The notes: generated from the letters alone by a model not told the origin. 64,000 nucleotides of DNA from Candidatus Paraprochloron terpiosi LD05 (GCA_018141785.1 CP073341.1:1721422-1785421), one strand, 5' to 3'. Numbered from the stretch's first letter, positions 8,769 through 18,726 are shown. Made by a program: numbers and translations.

Positions 8769-10361
8769 TTATTTATCACCCCTATGGAGCCATTGGGCGT
8801 AGAATAAGAGGATAGTCAGCAGTATATAGCTAGTTGACCAAGCAGCACCGGTTCCCCAGCCTAAGTTAAGTACAGTATCCACAGGGGTCCAGCGATAACT
8901 GTGAATTAAGCCAAACCAGGCCAAAATGGCTGCAACTAAGGTCCAAAGTCCCGCCTTCCCGAACTCACGTTCAATGATATGCACGGTCATGGCTGCCAAA
9001 ATCATAGCTGAGAAAATGAGACCTTGTTCTAGGGCAAATGCCCCAGTAATAAACGTATCACTGGCTTCAAAAGCAGGGATTAAATCAGGGCTGAAGGGGA
9101 ACTCGGTAGTCCCTACCCCCGCCGCTCGGAGTGCATTTTTAGCAACCAGAGCGCCCCACCCTGCAATACCAGGTAAAAGGCCAATCACCACAGCAGGAGC
9201 ATGGTTCGTCCCAGTAGCGGTAAAACTTTGGCTCACCATGACAATCCCGATCCAGAGGACGATGGCCATACCACTATCAATGGGAATGAAATAGGACAAT
9301 AAACCAATCATCCCGCTGAGACACAAAAGTCCCATAATGACACCATTGAGCCAAGAGTAACCAATTCTAGCTCCCATTTCCTTCCAGCCAGGATGACCAA
9401 TATAGATAGTAGTGGGAAAGACTGAGCCAAAAATAGCAGCAATGATGGTTCCAATGCCATTTGCAGCCAGACAGGGAGCTGCTGGAAAGGGATCCCCCGC
9501 CGCTTCGGCACTTTCTAGATTTTGCAAACTGCCAATTAGATTAAAGAGTCCCATGGGTAAAATGACACTAAAGAAACTCACAAGAGTGGTGCGTTCTTGC
9601 CACAGACTTCCAACCCAGGGACGAGGAATGTAAAAGTGTACAGGTTCTAGGGCGATCGCAAATTGTCCCGCATCCCAGGTTAATAAGCCAGTTCCCCAGG
9701 CTAGAATGGTTCCCAGTAACACTGCGAGCAAACCTCCGGGAAGAGGAAAATTAACTTTGCCATAGTAGGTGAGCAAAATAATGCCCAGGGGCACGATTGC
9801 AACCACAGGGTGAGCATAGGTTCGCAGCAGAAAGCCGAGAGAAATGAATGTGAGAGCAATTCCCCCTAGGGTTGAGAGCAGGGCAGCACGAGGTGTAAAC
9901 TGACGGAGGCGATCTGCAACCCAAGACCCCCCCAACTCGATTAATCCTGAGCCTAAACAGGCTACGAGACCCGCTCTCCAGGCAGCCTCAGCAGCTTGTT
10001 CTGATGTGGCTCCTGCCGCCAGTACCTCTAAACGAACGGGGAGCATTACGAGAAAAATATAGGCAAATAAACTAACTGTATTGATACCGTAGGGAAGTGC
10101 TGTAATGTCGTCTCGATTATCTTTTTGACCCTGGCGATAGGCGAGCCAACTGTAGTAAAAATTACCCATAATTAAGCTGAGGGCAATACCTGGCAAAATT
10201 CGCCCATAGACTAGGGTGGCTGGGAACTGAAGTACACCTTGAGTCAGACTGACGATAACCAAGATCTGAATCAGATTATCCAGGGCAAGGCCAAAAAAGC
10301 CATCAAGGTCGCGACGAACAAACCAACGGGGTGTTACAATAGGCATTTGAGGTTCTTTCAT
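8769..10361 (-). CDS. NCS2-type permease (xanthine/uracil/AzgA-like)
   Basis: A 530-residue polytopic membrane transporter with about 12-14 hydrophobic segments. The N-terminal WFVRRDLDGFFGLALDNLIQ and NRDDITALPYGINTVSLFAY are family motifs of the nucleobase-cation-symporter-2 superfamily found in cyanobacteria. The substrate cannot be told from sequence; purines or related anions are possible. The start MKEPQMPIVTPRWF at 10361 fits. It is monocistronic, between the toxin-antitoxin pair and a divergent SUKH-like gene. Confidence 0.78.
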   Translation of the reverse strand: MKEPQMPIVTPRWFVRRDLDGFFGLALDNLIQILVIVSLTQGVLQFPATLVYGRILPGIALSLIMGNFYYSWLAYRQGQKDNRDDITALPYGINTVSLFAYIFLVMLPVRLEVLAAGATSEQAAEAAWRAGLVACLGSGLIELGGSWVADRLRQFTPRAALLSTLGGIALTFISLGFLLRTYAHPVVAIVPLGIILLTYYGKVNFPLPGGLLAVLLGTILAWGTGLLTWDAGQFAIALEPVHFYIPRPWVGSLWQERTTLVSFFSVILPMGLFNLIGSLQNLESAEAAGDPFPAAPCLAANGIGTIIAAIFGSVFPTTIYIGHPGWKEMGARIGYSWLNGVIMGLLCLSGMIGLLSYFIPIDSGMAIVLWIGIVMVSQSFTATGTNHAPAVVIGLLPGIAGWGALVAKNALRAAGVGTTEFPFSPDLIPAFEASDTFITGAFALEQGLIFSAMILAAMTVHIIEREFGKAGLWTLVAAILAWFGLIHSYRWTPVDTVLNLGWGTGAAWSTSYILLTILLFYAQWLHRGDK

Positions 10362-10611
10362 CAGGGCTGATCAATAAGGTTTTATAGCAGTTAGCACGCA
10401 CCATGAGAGTTACCAGTACTAATCACTAGTTATAGCAATCTCCCGAAAGCTTTTTACAACAGTCATTGAGTAAATTTCGTGCATAAGTCGGCAGTTAAAA
10501 CACCCACTGGTCACTCAAGACAACTTAAATCAAGTCTTATTATACAATAAACAATTTTAAATCCACAGCTCCAGCAATAATTATATTTCAGCTTAGGAGG
10601 TATACAAAGTA

Positions 10612-11250
10612 ATGTCAGACATGACTGCTGCACTAGAAAGAATACAAGCAGCTTGTCCCTGTGGATTAACCACACCGGGTATGAGCGCAGAAGAGATAGA
10701 AAAAAAGCTTAGTTTTTTCCCATTCCGACTACCTCGTGAAGCTTATGAGTTCTATCAACGGGCAGGTGCGCCTACAGGTCATAGGGATGGAGATCCTTGT
10801 GATTTTACATATGATTGCCCATTAGAGAGGATACTAGGGAATGCATGTGATTTTATTGAGTTTCAATCAATAGAGCTAGCTGAGTTAGGATATCCTCCAG
10901 GTATATACCCACCAACATTAGAAGATCGCAAGTTATTTCTTTTTGTTTCTTATAGGGAACATTTGAAAGACGGTCCTCTATGTATTCAAGGTTCGGAAAC
11001 CCAGGTTGATACTGCTCCTGTATTTCTACGGTAATATGAATATAGTGAGCTATGGTTTCCTAGTTTAACCAACATGATGTTAGCCATGGCAGAGTGTTTG
11101 GAAACAGTTGGCACTGTCCTGCCAACTTGTTGTTTCGATATTAATCTCGATCCAGATTTTGTTCGCTCCATTGAAGGAACAAATGAATATCGTGATATGG
11201 TGCGTCACAAAGAAGAAGCAGTGACGGCGCACCGGGACGGATCCGCGTAG
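10612..11250 (+). pseudogene. SUKH/SMI1-KNR4-like protein with internal stop
   Basis: A strong Shine-Dalgarno (AGGAGG, 10596-10601) precedes the ATG at 10612. The 140-residue open part has a SUKH-like layout: FRLPREAYEFYQRAGAPTG, then PLERILG and the late CIQGSETQVDTAPVF. A TAA at 11032-11034 interrupts the frame. The same frame then continues for 71 codons with family-like sequence (SELWFPSLTNMMLAMAECLE) to a TAG at 11248-11250. SUKH proteins are often immunity proteins for nucleic-acid toxins, but no toxin gene lies beside it. The final residues run into a palindromic repeat. Confidence 0.65.
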
Positions 11251-11260
11251 CGGATCGCTA
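11237..11260. repeat. Palindromic repeat GATCCGC-GTA-GCGGATC
   Basis: A perfect 7-bp inverted repeat with a GTA loop. A related element (GATCTGC...GCAGATC) lies near 63454-63472. It is a short dispersed palindrome with no known function. Confidence 0.5.
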
Positions 11261-11365
11261 AAAAGTACGGTTCTCCGAAGGGTGGGATTGTTCTTTAAGG
11301 GAGAGGCTGGATTTATAATTTCCAATTGAATAAGGTGGGCATTGCCCACCCTACTGATAAATGTT

Positions 11366-14300
11366 TTAAGGTTTTTGTTCTGGTAACAAGCAAAGGTCTG
11401 AATCGCAACCAGCAGGACCAGCTTCCTGCCAATCACCGGAATCATAGCGACTCAAGGCACGATGAAAATCCTCTGTTTGCCTGCGCAACTTCACCTCTTC
11501 TACCATATGGATATAAGTCTCCTTGTCAATGGGTTCAAAGGGTAAGCGAGGGAAGGTTTGATGGTCGTCAAATCGTGCCAACAGAGCAGCAGATATGTAC
11601 CCTTCATCGTCTCGGATCGCTTCGTAAATCCGGGTTCCCAAAGCTTCGATTTCATGTTCCCGCAGCTCAATGGTAGCGCTGCTGTTATGGCGGGTATAGT
11701 AGCGCTGGACGTTCATATAAAAGTCCATCTGAGCCAGGGCGGAAAACTTGCTGATATGGATGGTATCAGCCCCAGGAATATTCACCCAAGATACCTCTGT
11801 AGGAATTTCCACCAACCATTCCGTACAGCGAGGAGCAAAAGGATCATTGAGTAGGTTTCCTTTTTCATCCTTATCAGACTGGGAAGGTACCACCTTGTAG
11901 CCATAATCCAAACAAGCCAAGGCGACGGGGTCGTTTTTGCGGAAGGTAATGCGGCGGATAAACCTTTGAGCTTTGGGGGGGTGCCAACCGGGAGAAGCCC
12001 CTGTGAGTAAGGATTTCGTCCCCGCAGGCTGAACGGTAGTACAGCGGTTGGGACGTTTTAAGCCGTGGCGATCGCAATAATCCCATACTACTGCTTCTAC
12101 TATCTCACGCCAGCGATTCAAATATACTTGCTCAGTGTGCTGAAAATCCCTTCCTGCTACAGTATCAGGTCGTCCTTGTTCCCACCAGCGCAACCAATCC
12201 ACACCAAAAGCATGGACGAAGAAATCGAATAAACCGGTAAAAGATACCCCCACAATGGGGTCTATTTCCCGACTGTAACGATAACGTTCTTCAACAAACT
12301 TGTGGTTGAGTAGACTAGCCACTGCAAGAGCACCCGCAGTAAAGGCTTCTTCCTGTTCTCGGTAGTTTTTTGGGTCAATTTGATTCAGGTGTATCTCGGA
12401 CAAATTGCACTGACCCGTGAGTGTACCCCCAAAGACTCCTTTGTGAAACTCTACCTCGTTAAAGCAGAAGGTGTCCTGTTCTCTTTTCAGAGGTTCCACT
12501 GAGCGAATAATCTGCCACTTACCTTTGAATTTAGGTTCATGACCCCCTGAGGTGTCAACTCTCTGACAGGGAATCGCAGCGCAGTCAGTGATTTGGATGT
12601 ACCACAAATCTTTCTGGCATATCTCAAGATTGGTTGCTGTACCCCTACGGGCAAATAAATTAATTGATGAACGAATGCCGCATTTTAGCAGCAATAAGTA
12701 GATGCGATAAGCGCGATCGTAGCCAGAGATGTAGAGTCGCACACCACCTGATTTGGTTGCTGCCCCGTCAGCGTCAATCAAGCCCGCCACAAAGTGCAAA
12801 ATGCCTTCCCGGCTCCACCCTGCAAAATCTTCAAGCAACTGGGCATCTTTTTTTAAATTCCGAACATAGTTGGCATCAAATTGTTCCTGAAAACCAGTAT
12901 CAAGCCAGCAAGGAGTCTCAGGATTTTCGGCATAGTAGCGCAGTTGCCCAGAAGTACGACCGGCGATAGCTAATTCCTGGTAGCTTTTGGCTCCGTACAA
13001 CCGCAGTTGCAATTGTGGTTTACCATTAGACTGACAGATAGCTCCATCACCCACTAGTTGTCCGAGAGTATAAGCCCAAATGGAATCTACAAATTTGCCA
13101 TCGAGATAATCAATCTTAAACGGTTCTGTATGTAGAGCATATTTGCAGTCAGCAAGGCGATGGCGTAGTTCCCCAGCAGTCATTTCCATGTAAGCTTTAC
13201 CAAACCGATTCCGAACGAAGAAACGATGCTTTTCTGTCACGTCTAAGAATGTGCCATCGGAGAATGAGACGCGGTAGAGTTTGCGGTTTTTGCCCGTGAG
13301 TATGGGTACAACAGGACTCCATCGTTTACCATTCCAAATTTCCACGCTTTCACCCACAAGGGAACGAATATGGTGCATACCATCGCGCGTAATCAGCAAT
13401 GTATCTCCAGAAACGCAATGAAAATTAGAACCAATGATTTCTCCACACGGGTTTAACCCAAAACGGGCGAGGCGATGGTCTAATTCGGCAGGGGGCATTG
13501 ACCGATATTGAGACTGGAACCACTGTTTTCCTTCTCCTGCTGCGTAAGCTTTCAGGAAAGCTGTACGCTGGACGGGTGTGGTAATCAGATCGCAATTAGC
13601 TCTGGCTATAGCTTCTCCAGCCCATTGAATTGCCCCTTCCCCGGAATAATACTGCTTGCGCACTGCTTCAATACATTCCGTGAGAGTTGGTTTGTGGTGG
13701 AAAACCCGGGAATGGTTAGCCATACGCAGAGAATCTCGTTCCGGATCGATGCGCCAGTTGCCTTTTTCATCTTGTTGCCAGAGATTTTCTTTGGCGGTGG
13801 CAAACAGTTGATCTTCACTTCCCCCTTGGCGCATTCCTGCACTATTATGGGTCAAGTAACCATCGCAATAGAAACAATGGCTCTCTTCTACCTCAATGTC
13901 ATAGGTCCGAACGTGGTCGTAGCTTCCCAACCCTTTAAAGGTAACCGTCTGTCTTGGTGCGCTAAGCAGCCTGAATCTGATTCGGGCAGGGTCGCACCGC
14001 TCCTCTACTTCCTGTAGGCGCGGAGGATTATTGGCTATGGCAATCTGTCCAATATTTAAATCAAAACTGGAAGAGTGCGTCGAACTCTGTGCCTCTGTGC
14101 CTCTGTGAGCTTCTTCCTGTAACGGAACATGAACGTATAAGGAAGCCATTTCTGGGTCTCCGTCTACACCAGCGTTTACGGCAACCTTAGCATTGCTTGT
14201 TTTAACCGAATAGAGCACTAAGATATCATTGTACCGTCGGAAGTCACCGGGAACGGTGAGATTATATTTAAGGCGCTCAATTGTTATCTGTCCAGCAATT

Positions 14301-15907
14301 CCTAAGCTCGACAGCACAACCCCAACCTGACGGGCAAAGCTAGGATAAACTGTGGTTATTAAAAGATGATTGTCAACACTGACCTTACTGTCTATCAAAC
14401 CCCCTAAATAAGCTGCTCGGATATCAGCGGTGCCTCTGAGGATAAAATTAGGTACTGAAAGGGGCACACTGGAGAACTGAATAAATTTATGAAAATACTC
14501 TACTAATCCTATTGAAGAACAAACTGTCCGGTGGATATTTTCTCCCGAAACCTCCTGGTCAGCCGTTACCCCAAACTTAGCCAGTACTCTATCTATTTTT
14601 TTACATAAGTTAGCATAATCTTGATTATGCCAATGACCACTCCATGTTACATTGACATACTCGTTGAATTCCTTATTCTCCCTTGCAACCACATCGCCAC
14701 ACCCATAGGTAAAACCGATTAACCAAGCTACTTCTGGCGTCAGTTCAGGAATGGTCAATAGCGGACTCTGGGGGAGCACGGTACGGGTTCCCGGCAGGAT
14801 TTGGCTATTATGGATCAGGCGATCGCCAGGTTCCAAATTACCCACTAATTTCCAAGACACCTTTCCTGAGCTTCCCGAGGAAGACAAAACCCCTTGACGG
14901 TGGTTGAGGGTAGCGCGAGGTGTGGTAGAGTTGGTTTCTAACTCATATACGTCCTGATAGCCCTGGTAAAACTTGTTCACCACTGGGCGAAACCCCATAG
15001 GTGTCTGCACCAAATCCCCGATTTGGACATCCTTAATGGGTACTAATCCCTGAGCCGTATGTACCAAGGCATCTTCCGGTAAACAACGACGAATATTGCC
15101 GCTGACAATGGTTACAGCAGCTTCATCAATCAATAAACAGCATTCTACGGAATTTAGCTGCCGTCCCACTGCCTTGTTGAGAATGTTAGCACAGCGTTGA
15201 TAGAGTCCGGGCAATTTCACCGGATTAGCTACCCCACCAAAGCCTTTGAGTACTTCTCCTTCTGGGCGAATATCTGCCAGGTTGACAATTACCTCCACAA
15301 TTCCTGCAAACTTTTCATCCGCAGCCAGTTCCAGCAGGGTTTGATAGGATTTAACCCAACCCTGGCGACTATCCCCTACATATAGATATACTTGGTTACC
15401 CTCTATTTTAACTTCTGTTAGTTCTCGCCTCTGTCCGGCTGGGGTATAGCCCAATTCCCTCTCTAACTTTACCTGAAGGCGATTGCGAATGGGGGGTAGT
15501 TGATTGATGTAGTCAATCGCGATAACTGCTCCGGTACCGCAGCCCATCATAGCTAAATCCATCATCAGCCCGAAGGCACGCCAATCCACTACATTGGTGC
15601 TAGTACAATTATATGCCCCGGAAAAATTCTCTTGTTGTTCCAGCCACTCTACACCTCCTACCCACAGCCATCTTCCCGAAGGGAGACTTTTGAGTTGGCG
15701 CATCATTTTGACTAGCAGTGCAGTTTCTTCCTCCTTCAGCTGCCCCAGTTTTTTCAAGCCACCAATGGTGCGATCGCATACCTGATGCCAGGTTTCCCGT
15801 CCTGATGTTCCGTGACGACTGTAGGTGCGAAAAAATACCGCCTGAGCTGCTGGTGCTGTTTCCGGAAAGTCTGTATCAAGTGGTTGCCTCTCAAACTCTG
15901 TTCCCAT
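11366..15907 (-). CDS. nrdJ: Class II ribonucleotide reductase with two inteins
   Basis: The precursor is 1513 residues. Removing the two inteins leaves about 763 residues, the usual size of adenosylcobalamin-dependent NrdJ in cyanobacteria. The enzyme reduces ribonucleoside triphosphates or diphosphates to deoxy forms. Visible motifs are AYNCTSTNVVDWRAFG, MMGCGTGAV, the active-site NPCGEI, a late VQPAGTKSLLTGASPG, and a Cys-containing C-terminus (CDSDLCLLPEQKP) able to carry reducing equivalents. Intein 1 splits SGNIRR/SAGMRQG. Intein 2 sits right after NPCGEIIGSNFH. Next upstream is cobB, a B12-synthesis gene, which fits the cofactor need. The start MGTEFERQPL at 15907 is good. Confidence 0.95.
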   Translation of the reverse strand: MGTEFERQPLDTDFPETAPAAQAVFFRTYSRHGTSGRETWHQVCDRTIGGLKKLGQLKEEETALLVKMMRQLKSLPSGRWLWVGGVEWLEQQENFSGAYNCTSTNVVDWRAFGLMMDLAMMGCGTGAVIAIDYINQLPPIRNRLQVKLERELGYTPAGQRRELTEVKIEGNQVYLYVGDSRQGWVKSYQTLLELAADEKFAGIVEVIVNLADIRPEGEVLKGFGGVANPVKLPGLYQRCANILNKAVGRQLNSVECCLLIDEAAVTIVSGNIRRCLPEDALVHTAQGLVPIKDVQIGDLVQTPMGFRPVVNKFYQGYQDVYELETNSTTPRATLNHRQGVLSSSGSSGKVSWKLVGNLEPGDRLIHNSQILPGTRTVLPQSPLLTIPELTPEVAWLIGFTYGCGDVVARENKEFNEYVNVTWSGHWHNQDYANLCKKIDRVLAKFGVTADQEVSGENIHRTVCSSIGLVEYFHKFIQFSSVPLSVPNFILRGTADIRAAYLGGLIDSKVSVDNHLLITTVYPSFARQVGVVLSSLGIAGQITIERLKYNLTVPGDFRRYNDILVLYSVKTSNAKVAVNAGVDGDPEMASLYVHVPLQEEAHRGTEAQSSTHSSSFDLNIGQIAIANNPPRLQEVEERCDPARIRFRLLSAPRQTVTFKGLGSYDHVRTYDIEVEESHCFYCDGYLTHNSAGMRQGGSEDQLFATAKENLWQQDEKGNWRIDPERDSLRMANHSRVFHHKPTLTECIEAVRKQYYSGEGAIQWAGEAIARANCDLITTPVQRTAFLKAYAAGEGKQWFQSQYRSMPPAELDHRLARFGLNPCGEIIGSNFHCVSGDTLLITRDGMHHIRSLVGESVEIWNGKRWSPVVPILTGKNRKLYRVSFSDGTFLDVTEKHRFFVRNRFGKAYMEMTAGELRHRLADCKYALHTEPFKIDYLDGKFVDSIWAYTLGQLVGDGAICQSNGKPQLQLRLYGAKSYQELAIAGRTSGQLRYYAENPETPCWLDTGFQEQFDANYVRNLKKDAQLLEDFAGWSREGILHFVAGLIDADGAATKSGGVRLYISGYDRAYRIYLLLLKCGIRSSINLFARRGTATNLEICQKDLWYIQITDCAAIPCQRVDTSGGHEPKFKGKWQIIRSVEPLKREQDTFCFNEVEFHKGVFGGTLTGQCNLSEIHLNQIDPKNYREQEEAFTAGALAVASLLNHKFVEERYRYSREIDPIVGVSFTGLFDFFVHAFGVDWLRWWEQGRPDTVAGRDFQHTEQVYLNRWREIVEAVVWDYCDRHGLKRPNRCTTVQPAGTKSLLTGASPGWHPPKAQRFIRRITFRKNDPVALACLDYGYKVVPSQSDKDEKGNLLNDPFAPRCTEWLVEIPTEVSWVNIPGADTIHISKFSALAQMDFYMNVQRYYTRHNSSATIELREHEIEALGTRIYEAIRDDEGYISAALLARFDDHQTFPRLPFEPIDKETYIHMVEEVKLRRQTEDFHRALSRYDSGDWQEAGPAGCDSDLCLLPEQKP
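12410..13417 (-). other. Intein 2 of NrdJ (336 residues)
   Basis: Precursor residues 831-1166. It starts at Cys (CVSGDTLLITRDG), has the block B His in VTEKHRFFV, and has two LAGLIDADG blocks (YTLGQLVGDGAIC and FVAGLIDADGAATKSGG) that keep their acidic residues, so a working homing endonuclease is plausible. It ends FHKGVFGGTLTGQ with Gln instead of Asn, followed by Cys+1. C-terminal Gln is known in some RNR inteins and is compatible with splicing. Excision joins NPCGEIIGSNFH to CNLSEIHLNQ. Confidence 0.92.
13844..15085 (-). other. Intein 1 of NrdJ (414 residues)
   Basis: Precursor residues 275-688. It starts at Cys (CLPEDALVHTAQGLVPI), has the block B His in RATLNHRQGV, and ends in block F/G (YDIEVEESHCFYCDGYLTHN) with a penultimate His and final Asn, followed by Ser+1. 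The splicing residues look complete. The endonuclease domain resembles LAGLIDADG (WLIGFTYGCGDV and YLGGLIDSKVS), but both blocks are degenerate, so endonuclease activity is doubtful. A dispersed intergenic repeat lies inside the coding sequence at 14082-14110. Confidence 0.92.
14082..14110. repeat. Dispersed CAGAGGCACAGAG repeat within intein coding
   Basis: On the coding strand, gaggcacagaggcacagag encodes AHRGTEAQ in intein 1. The same repeat family is intergenic elsewhere in the window (39820, 49593, 53919, 63411). Confidence 0.75.
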
Positions 15908-16108
15908 GTATAGCTCTCTCCTGTTTTCTGAATGAGGTTATTGAGCGAGTATAGGTCATGGTATCAGTCTCTGGAATATAGCGCTACGGGCAGGGGAAGC
16001 GAAAGACGGTATTACTGAACCTTTGAAGTATGATGGCGGGGTGATCGCTGATTGAACCAAATGGATTACTGCACTTTGGGATGCATGACGTTAGCTTGTA
16101 GATTAGAC

Positions 16109-17473
16109 TCAGACGATAGACACAGGACTAGCACTACACGCCATCTTAACTAGTCTATGAGCAATCCGTTTATCTTCGCCAAAGTGTAAATGGATGTAAG
16201 ATGCATGAACTTGATGTATTGTCATTCCTTCGGTGGATACTGGACTTAGGGTTTGGAGTGTCTTGGTGGTAAATAAGGGGGAGGGTTGTGTTATATTAAG
16301 TTGAGAACGATGAAACTCATGTCCCCAGACTGTTTCTCCTGGCTCCAGAAAGGGACTGTTTTCTAATGCTGTTGCTTGACGGTATCCTAGGGTGAGTTTT
16401 TTCCCCATGATAACAGTTGCTGGTAATACTCCTACCATGGGCCAACTTTTACAAGCAAAATCTACCAGTTGCTGACACAAGTACATCAAACCACCGCATT
16501 CTGCATATGTGGGCATTCCCCGCTTAATAGCATAACGTACTGCATCTCTTGCTTGTTGGTTTGCTGCTAATTCTTGAGCGAATACTTCGGGAAAACCACC
16601 ACCTATGTAAAGTCCACCTACTCGTGGTAAGTGAGAGTCTCGAAGGGGACTCCAAGGAATTAATTCTGCTCCTAGCTCTTCCAGAATATCTAAGTTATCT
16701 TGGTAATAAAAATTAAAAGCCCGATCCTTAGCTATAGCTATTTTACACTTTTTAGGTGGTAACTTATAACTAATTTTTTTTCTTGGTTCTATTTCTAATA
16801 GTGGTAATAAACGTTTCCAATTGAAACAGGTTTTTCCTAACTCTGCTAACCTATCTATAAGAGCATCAAACTGTTCTATTTCGGCTGTAGGAACTAAGCC
16901 TAAATGCCTGTCTGGGATGGTAATATTGTCCTGGCGACGTAAAATGCCCAAAATTGGAGGTTGAAGAGCATTTTGGAGTAGTTCTAAGTGGCGATCGCTC
17001 CCTACTCGATTCAATACTAATCCGGCAATTTTAACCGAGGGGTCGAAGGAACTATATCCGTGGGCGATCGCCGCTACAGAACCGGACAATTTACTACAAT
17101 CTAATACTAACAATACTGGTACATCAAGTAACCGGGCAATGTGGGCTGTACTGGCAAAATCTGTTATTTGTTCTTGGTGGTTGTTGGGAGATATAACACC
17201 GTCGAATAGTCCCATTACTCCTTCTATGAGAGCATAATCTACCCCCTGACAATGACGAGTAAAACAGGATTGGACATACGCTTCAGAAGTCAGTACGGGG
17301 TCGAGGTTGCGACAGGGGCGATCCGTCACTGCTCGATGAAACATGGGGTCGATATAATCCGGTCCTACTTTAAAGGATTGTACTCGATTTTCTCGAGATA
17401 AATAAGCAAGCAGAGCCAGGGTAACTGTGGTTTTTCCTACTCCACTCCTTTCTCCAGCAATAACTAAAGCCAT
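16109..17473 (-). CDS. cobB: Cobyrinate a,c-diamide synthase
   Basis: An ATP-dependent glutamine amidotransferase that amidates cobyrinic acid side chains a and c in B12 synthesis (CobB/CbiA). The N-terminal dethiobiotin-synthetase-like P-loop is MALVIAGERSGVGKTTVTLA, followed by VGPDYIDPMFH and EGVMGLFDG. The C-terminal class I glutaminase half has LYIGGGFPE and YAECGGLMYL with the nucleophile Cys. The start at 17473 (MALVIAG) is preferred over 17482. It lies upstream of nrdJ, whose product needs B12; the intergenic gap is about 200 bp. Confidence 0.93.
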   Translation of the reverse strand: MALVIAGERSGVGKTTVTLALLAYLSRENRVQSFKVGPDYIDPMFHRAVTDRPCRNLDPVLTSEAYVQSCFTRHCQGVDYALIEGVMGLFDGVISPNNHQEQITDFASTAHIARLLDVPVLLVLDCSKLSGSVAAIAHGYSSFDPSVKIAGLVLNRVGSDRHLELLQNALQPPILGILRRQDNITIPDRHLGLVPTAEIEQFDALIDRLAELGKTCFNWKRLLPLLEIEPRKKISYKLPPKKCKIAIAKDRAFNFYYQDNLDILEELGAELIPWSPLRDSHLPRVGGLYIGGGFPEVFAQELAANQQARDAVRYAIKRGMPTYAECGGLMYLCQQLVDFACKSWPMVGVLPATVIMGKKLTLGYRQATALENSPFLEPGETVWGHEFHRSQLNITQPSPLFTTKTLQTLSPVSTEGMTIHQVHASYIHLHFGEDKRIAHRLVKMACSASPVSIV

Positions 17474-17487
17474 GTTCAGCAACTCAC

Positions 17488-18726
17488 TTAATTCTCACTT
17501 TTGTCCTCTGGACGAATATTTCGGATTAAATATCGAATTTCTCCCAGTAAAACATTGAAACGCTTATTGGTTTCAGCTTGTTCTCTTTTCCACCTTTTTG
17601 CCTCTTCTTTTCGTTCTGCCATTTCTTTATCAATCTCTTCTTTTCGTTCTGCCATTTCTTTATCAATCTCTTCTTTTCGTTCCTCCATTTCTTTCTCAAA
17701 TCGATTCATCCGCCGCTCCTGTTTTGCCACCACCTCTAAGAGTCCTTGCATGGTCACATTCAAAATATCCATGCCTTTTCGCATTTCAGTGACGGTGTCT
17801 TTTACCTCCCTGACGCTTTCCCGAAGTTCAGTGACAGTTTCCTTTACTTCACTGACGCTTTCCTTTACTTCGCTGACGCTTGATGCCAAGGTATCAAGCA
17901 TTTCATCTGTCCAACGCTGAGTTGTCGAGATAGGTAGACCCTTACAGGTTTTCCCCCTCACAGTACCGCCGGGCGTACACTTTCAAAGCACCCGGCTCCT
18001 GGTGTGTCATCTTACAAGAGTAGCGCGTTTACTCCTCATTACTTGTGTCGGCTTTCAGGTCTCATCCAAATTGGGCTTTGAGTCCTTAGATTCCAACCTC
18101 CTCGCCATTGACGTTTGCCCGACGCCTCTAACTTCTGAGGAGCTTTGAGTTTCAAGTTCCAACTTTCGGATTACGTTTCACCCTCTCCTACGTCAGCTCC
18201 CCTTTCGAGTAGACATTTGTCTATGAGTCAGGTTATACAGTCGTGTTTTTCCCTCGGACTTTCGCCTATGACGACCTTCGCTTCTTAAGAGAGTCCTTTC
18301 TCCCCAGGGAATTGGTACAGATTACTCCTTTCCTACTGGTAGAGACCAGACCCTGTGGAGGTTAACTCGTTTCACAATAATTAGATACGTCTGACTTAGG
18401 CTGCTCCATATCCCGGCGGCGTGGTGTCTACGAGATGACCCCGACAAGTTCATCCTTCACGTGTACCGCATACCGTTTTGGTTAGAGTGTTTCAGTTCCG
18501 CTTTCACTCTTCATATTTGACGGGACTGCAAGCTTCGCTGATAGCGAGCCATATCAGACTTTCCCTAGGCCGCTACCACCGTCGGACTGATAGTAGCTTG
18601 GCCACTTAACCCTCTAGCTGTGAAACTCCGGCATTACTGCCAAAGCTCCTTCGGGCGGGAACTGGAGAGACACTCTCCGTGGGGCTTTCACCCACTAATT
18701 ACTGCGCCTTTCGAGCCGCACGCCAT
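17488..18726 (-). CDS. Coiled-coil protein, split by group II intron A
   Basis: Exon 1 is only ATGGC (18722-18726); exon 2 is 17488-17923. Splicing gives a 146-residue protein starting MATQRWTDEMLDTLASSVSE. Heptad-like repeats SEVKESVSEVKETVTELRES and three EEIDKEMAERK-type repeats predict long coiled coils, ending in NVLLGEIRYLIRNIRPEDK. This resembles a small cyanobacterial coiled-coil family of unknown role. A Shine-Dalgarno (AAGGAG) is seen 12 nt before the ATG. Intron B lies in the upstream leader. Unspliced, the frame would begin inside the intron, so expression should depend on splicing of A. The gene ends 15 bp before cobB on the same strand. Confidence 0.8.
17924..18721 (-). mobile_element. 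Group II intron A (ORF-less, 798 bp)
   Basis: On the minus strand it begins GTGCGGCTCGAAAGGCGC (the GUGCG consensus) and ends ...CTACCTATCTCGAC. A domain V-like stem with GAGCCGGGTGCTTTGAAAG lies near the 3' end, followed by a domain VI-like hairpin. It carries no reverse transcriptase, so splicing or mobility must rely on a maturase in trans. It is in sense orientation in the coiled-coil gene. About 490 bp of its 3' part is nearly identical to intron B. Confidence 0.85.

Noticed and set aside
15908-16108. Cobalamin riboswitch upstream of nrdJ
   Set aside because: I could not find the conserved B12-box or the expected paired elements in this 200-bp gap.
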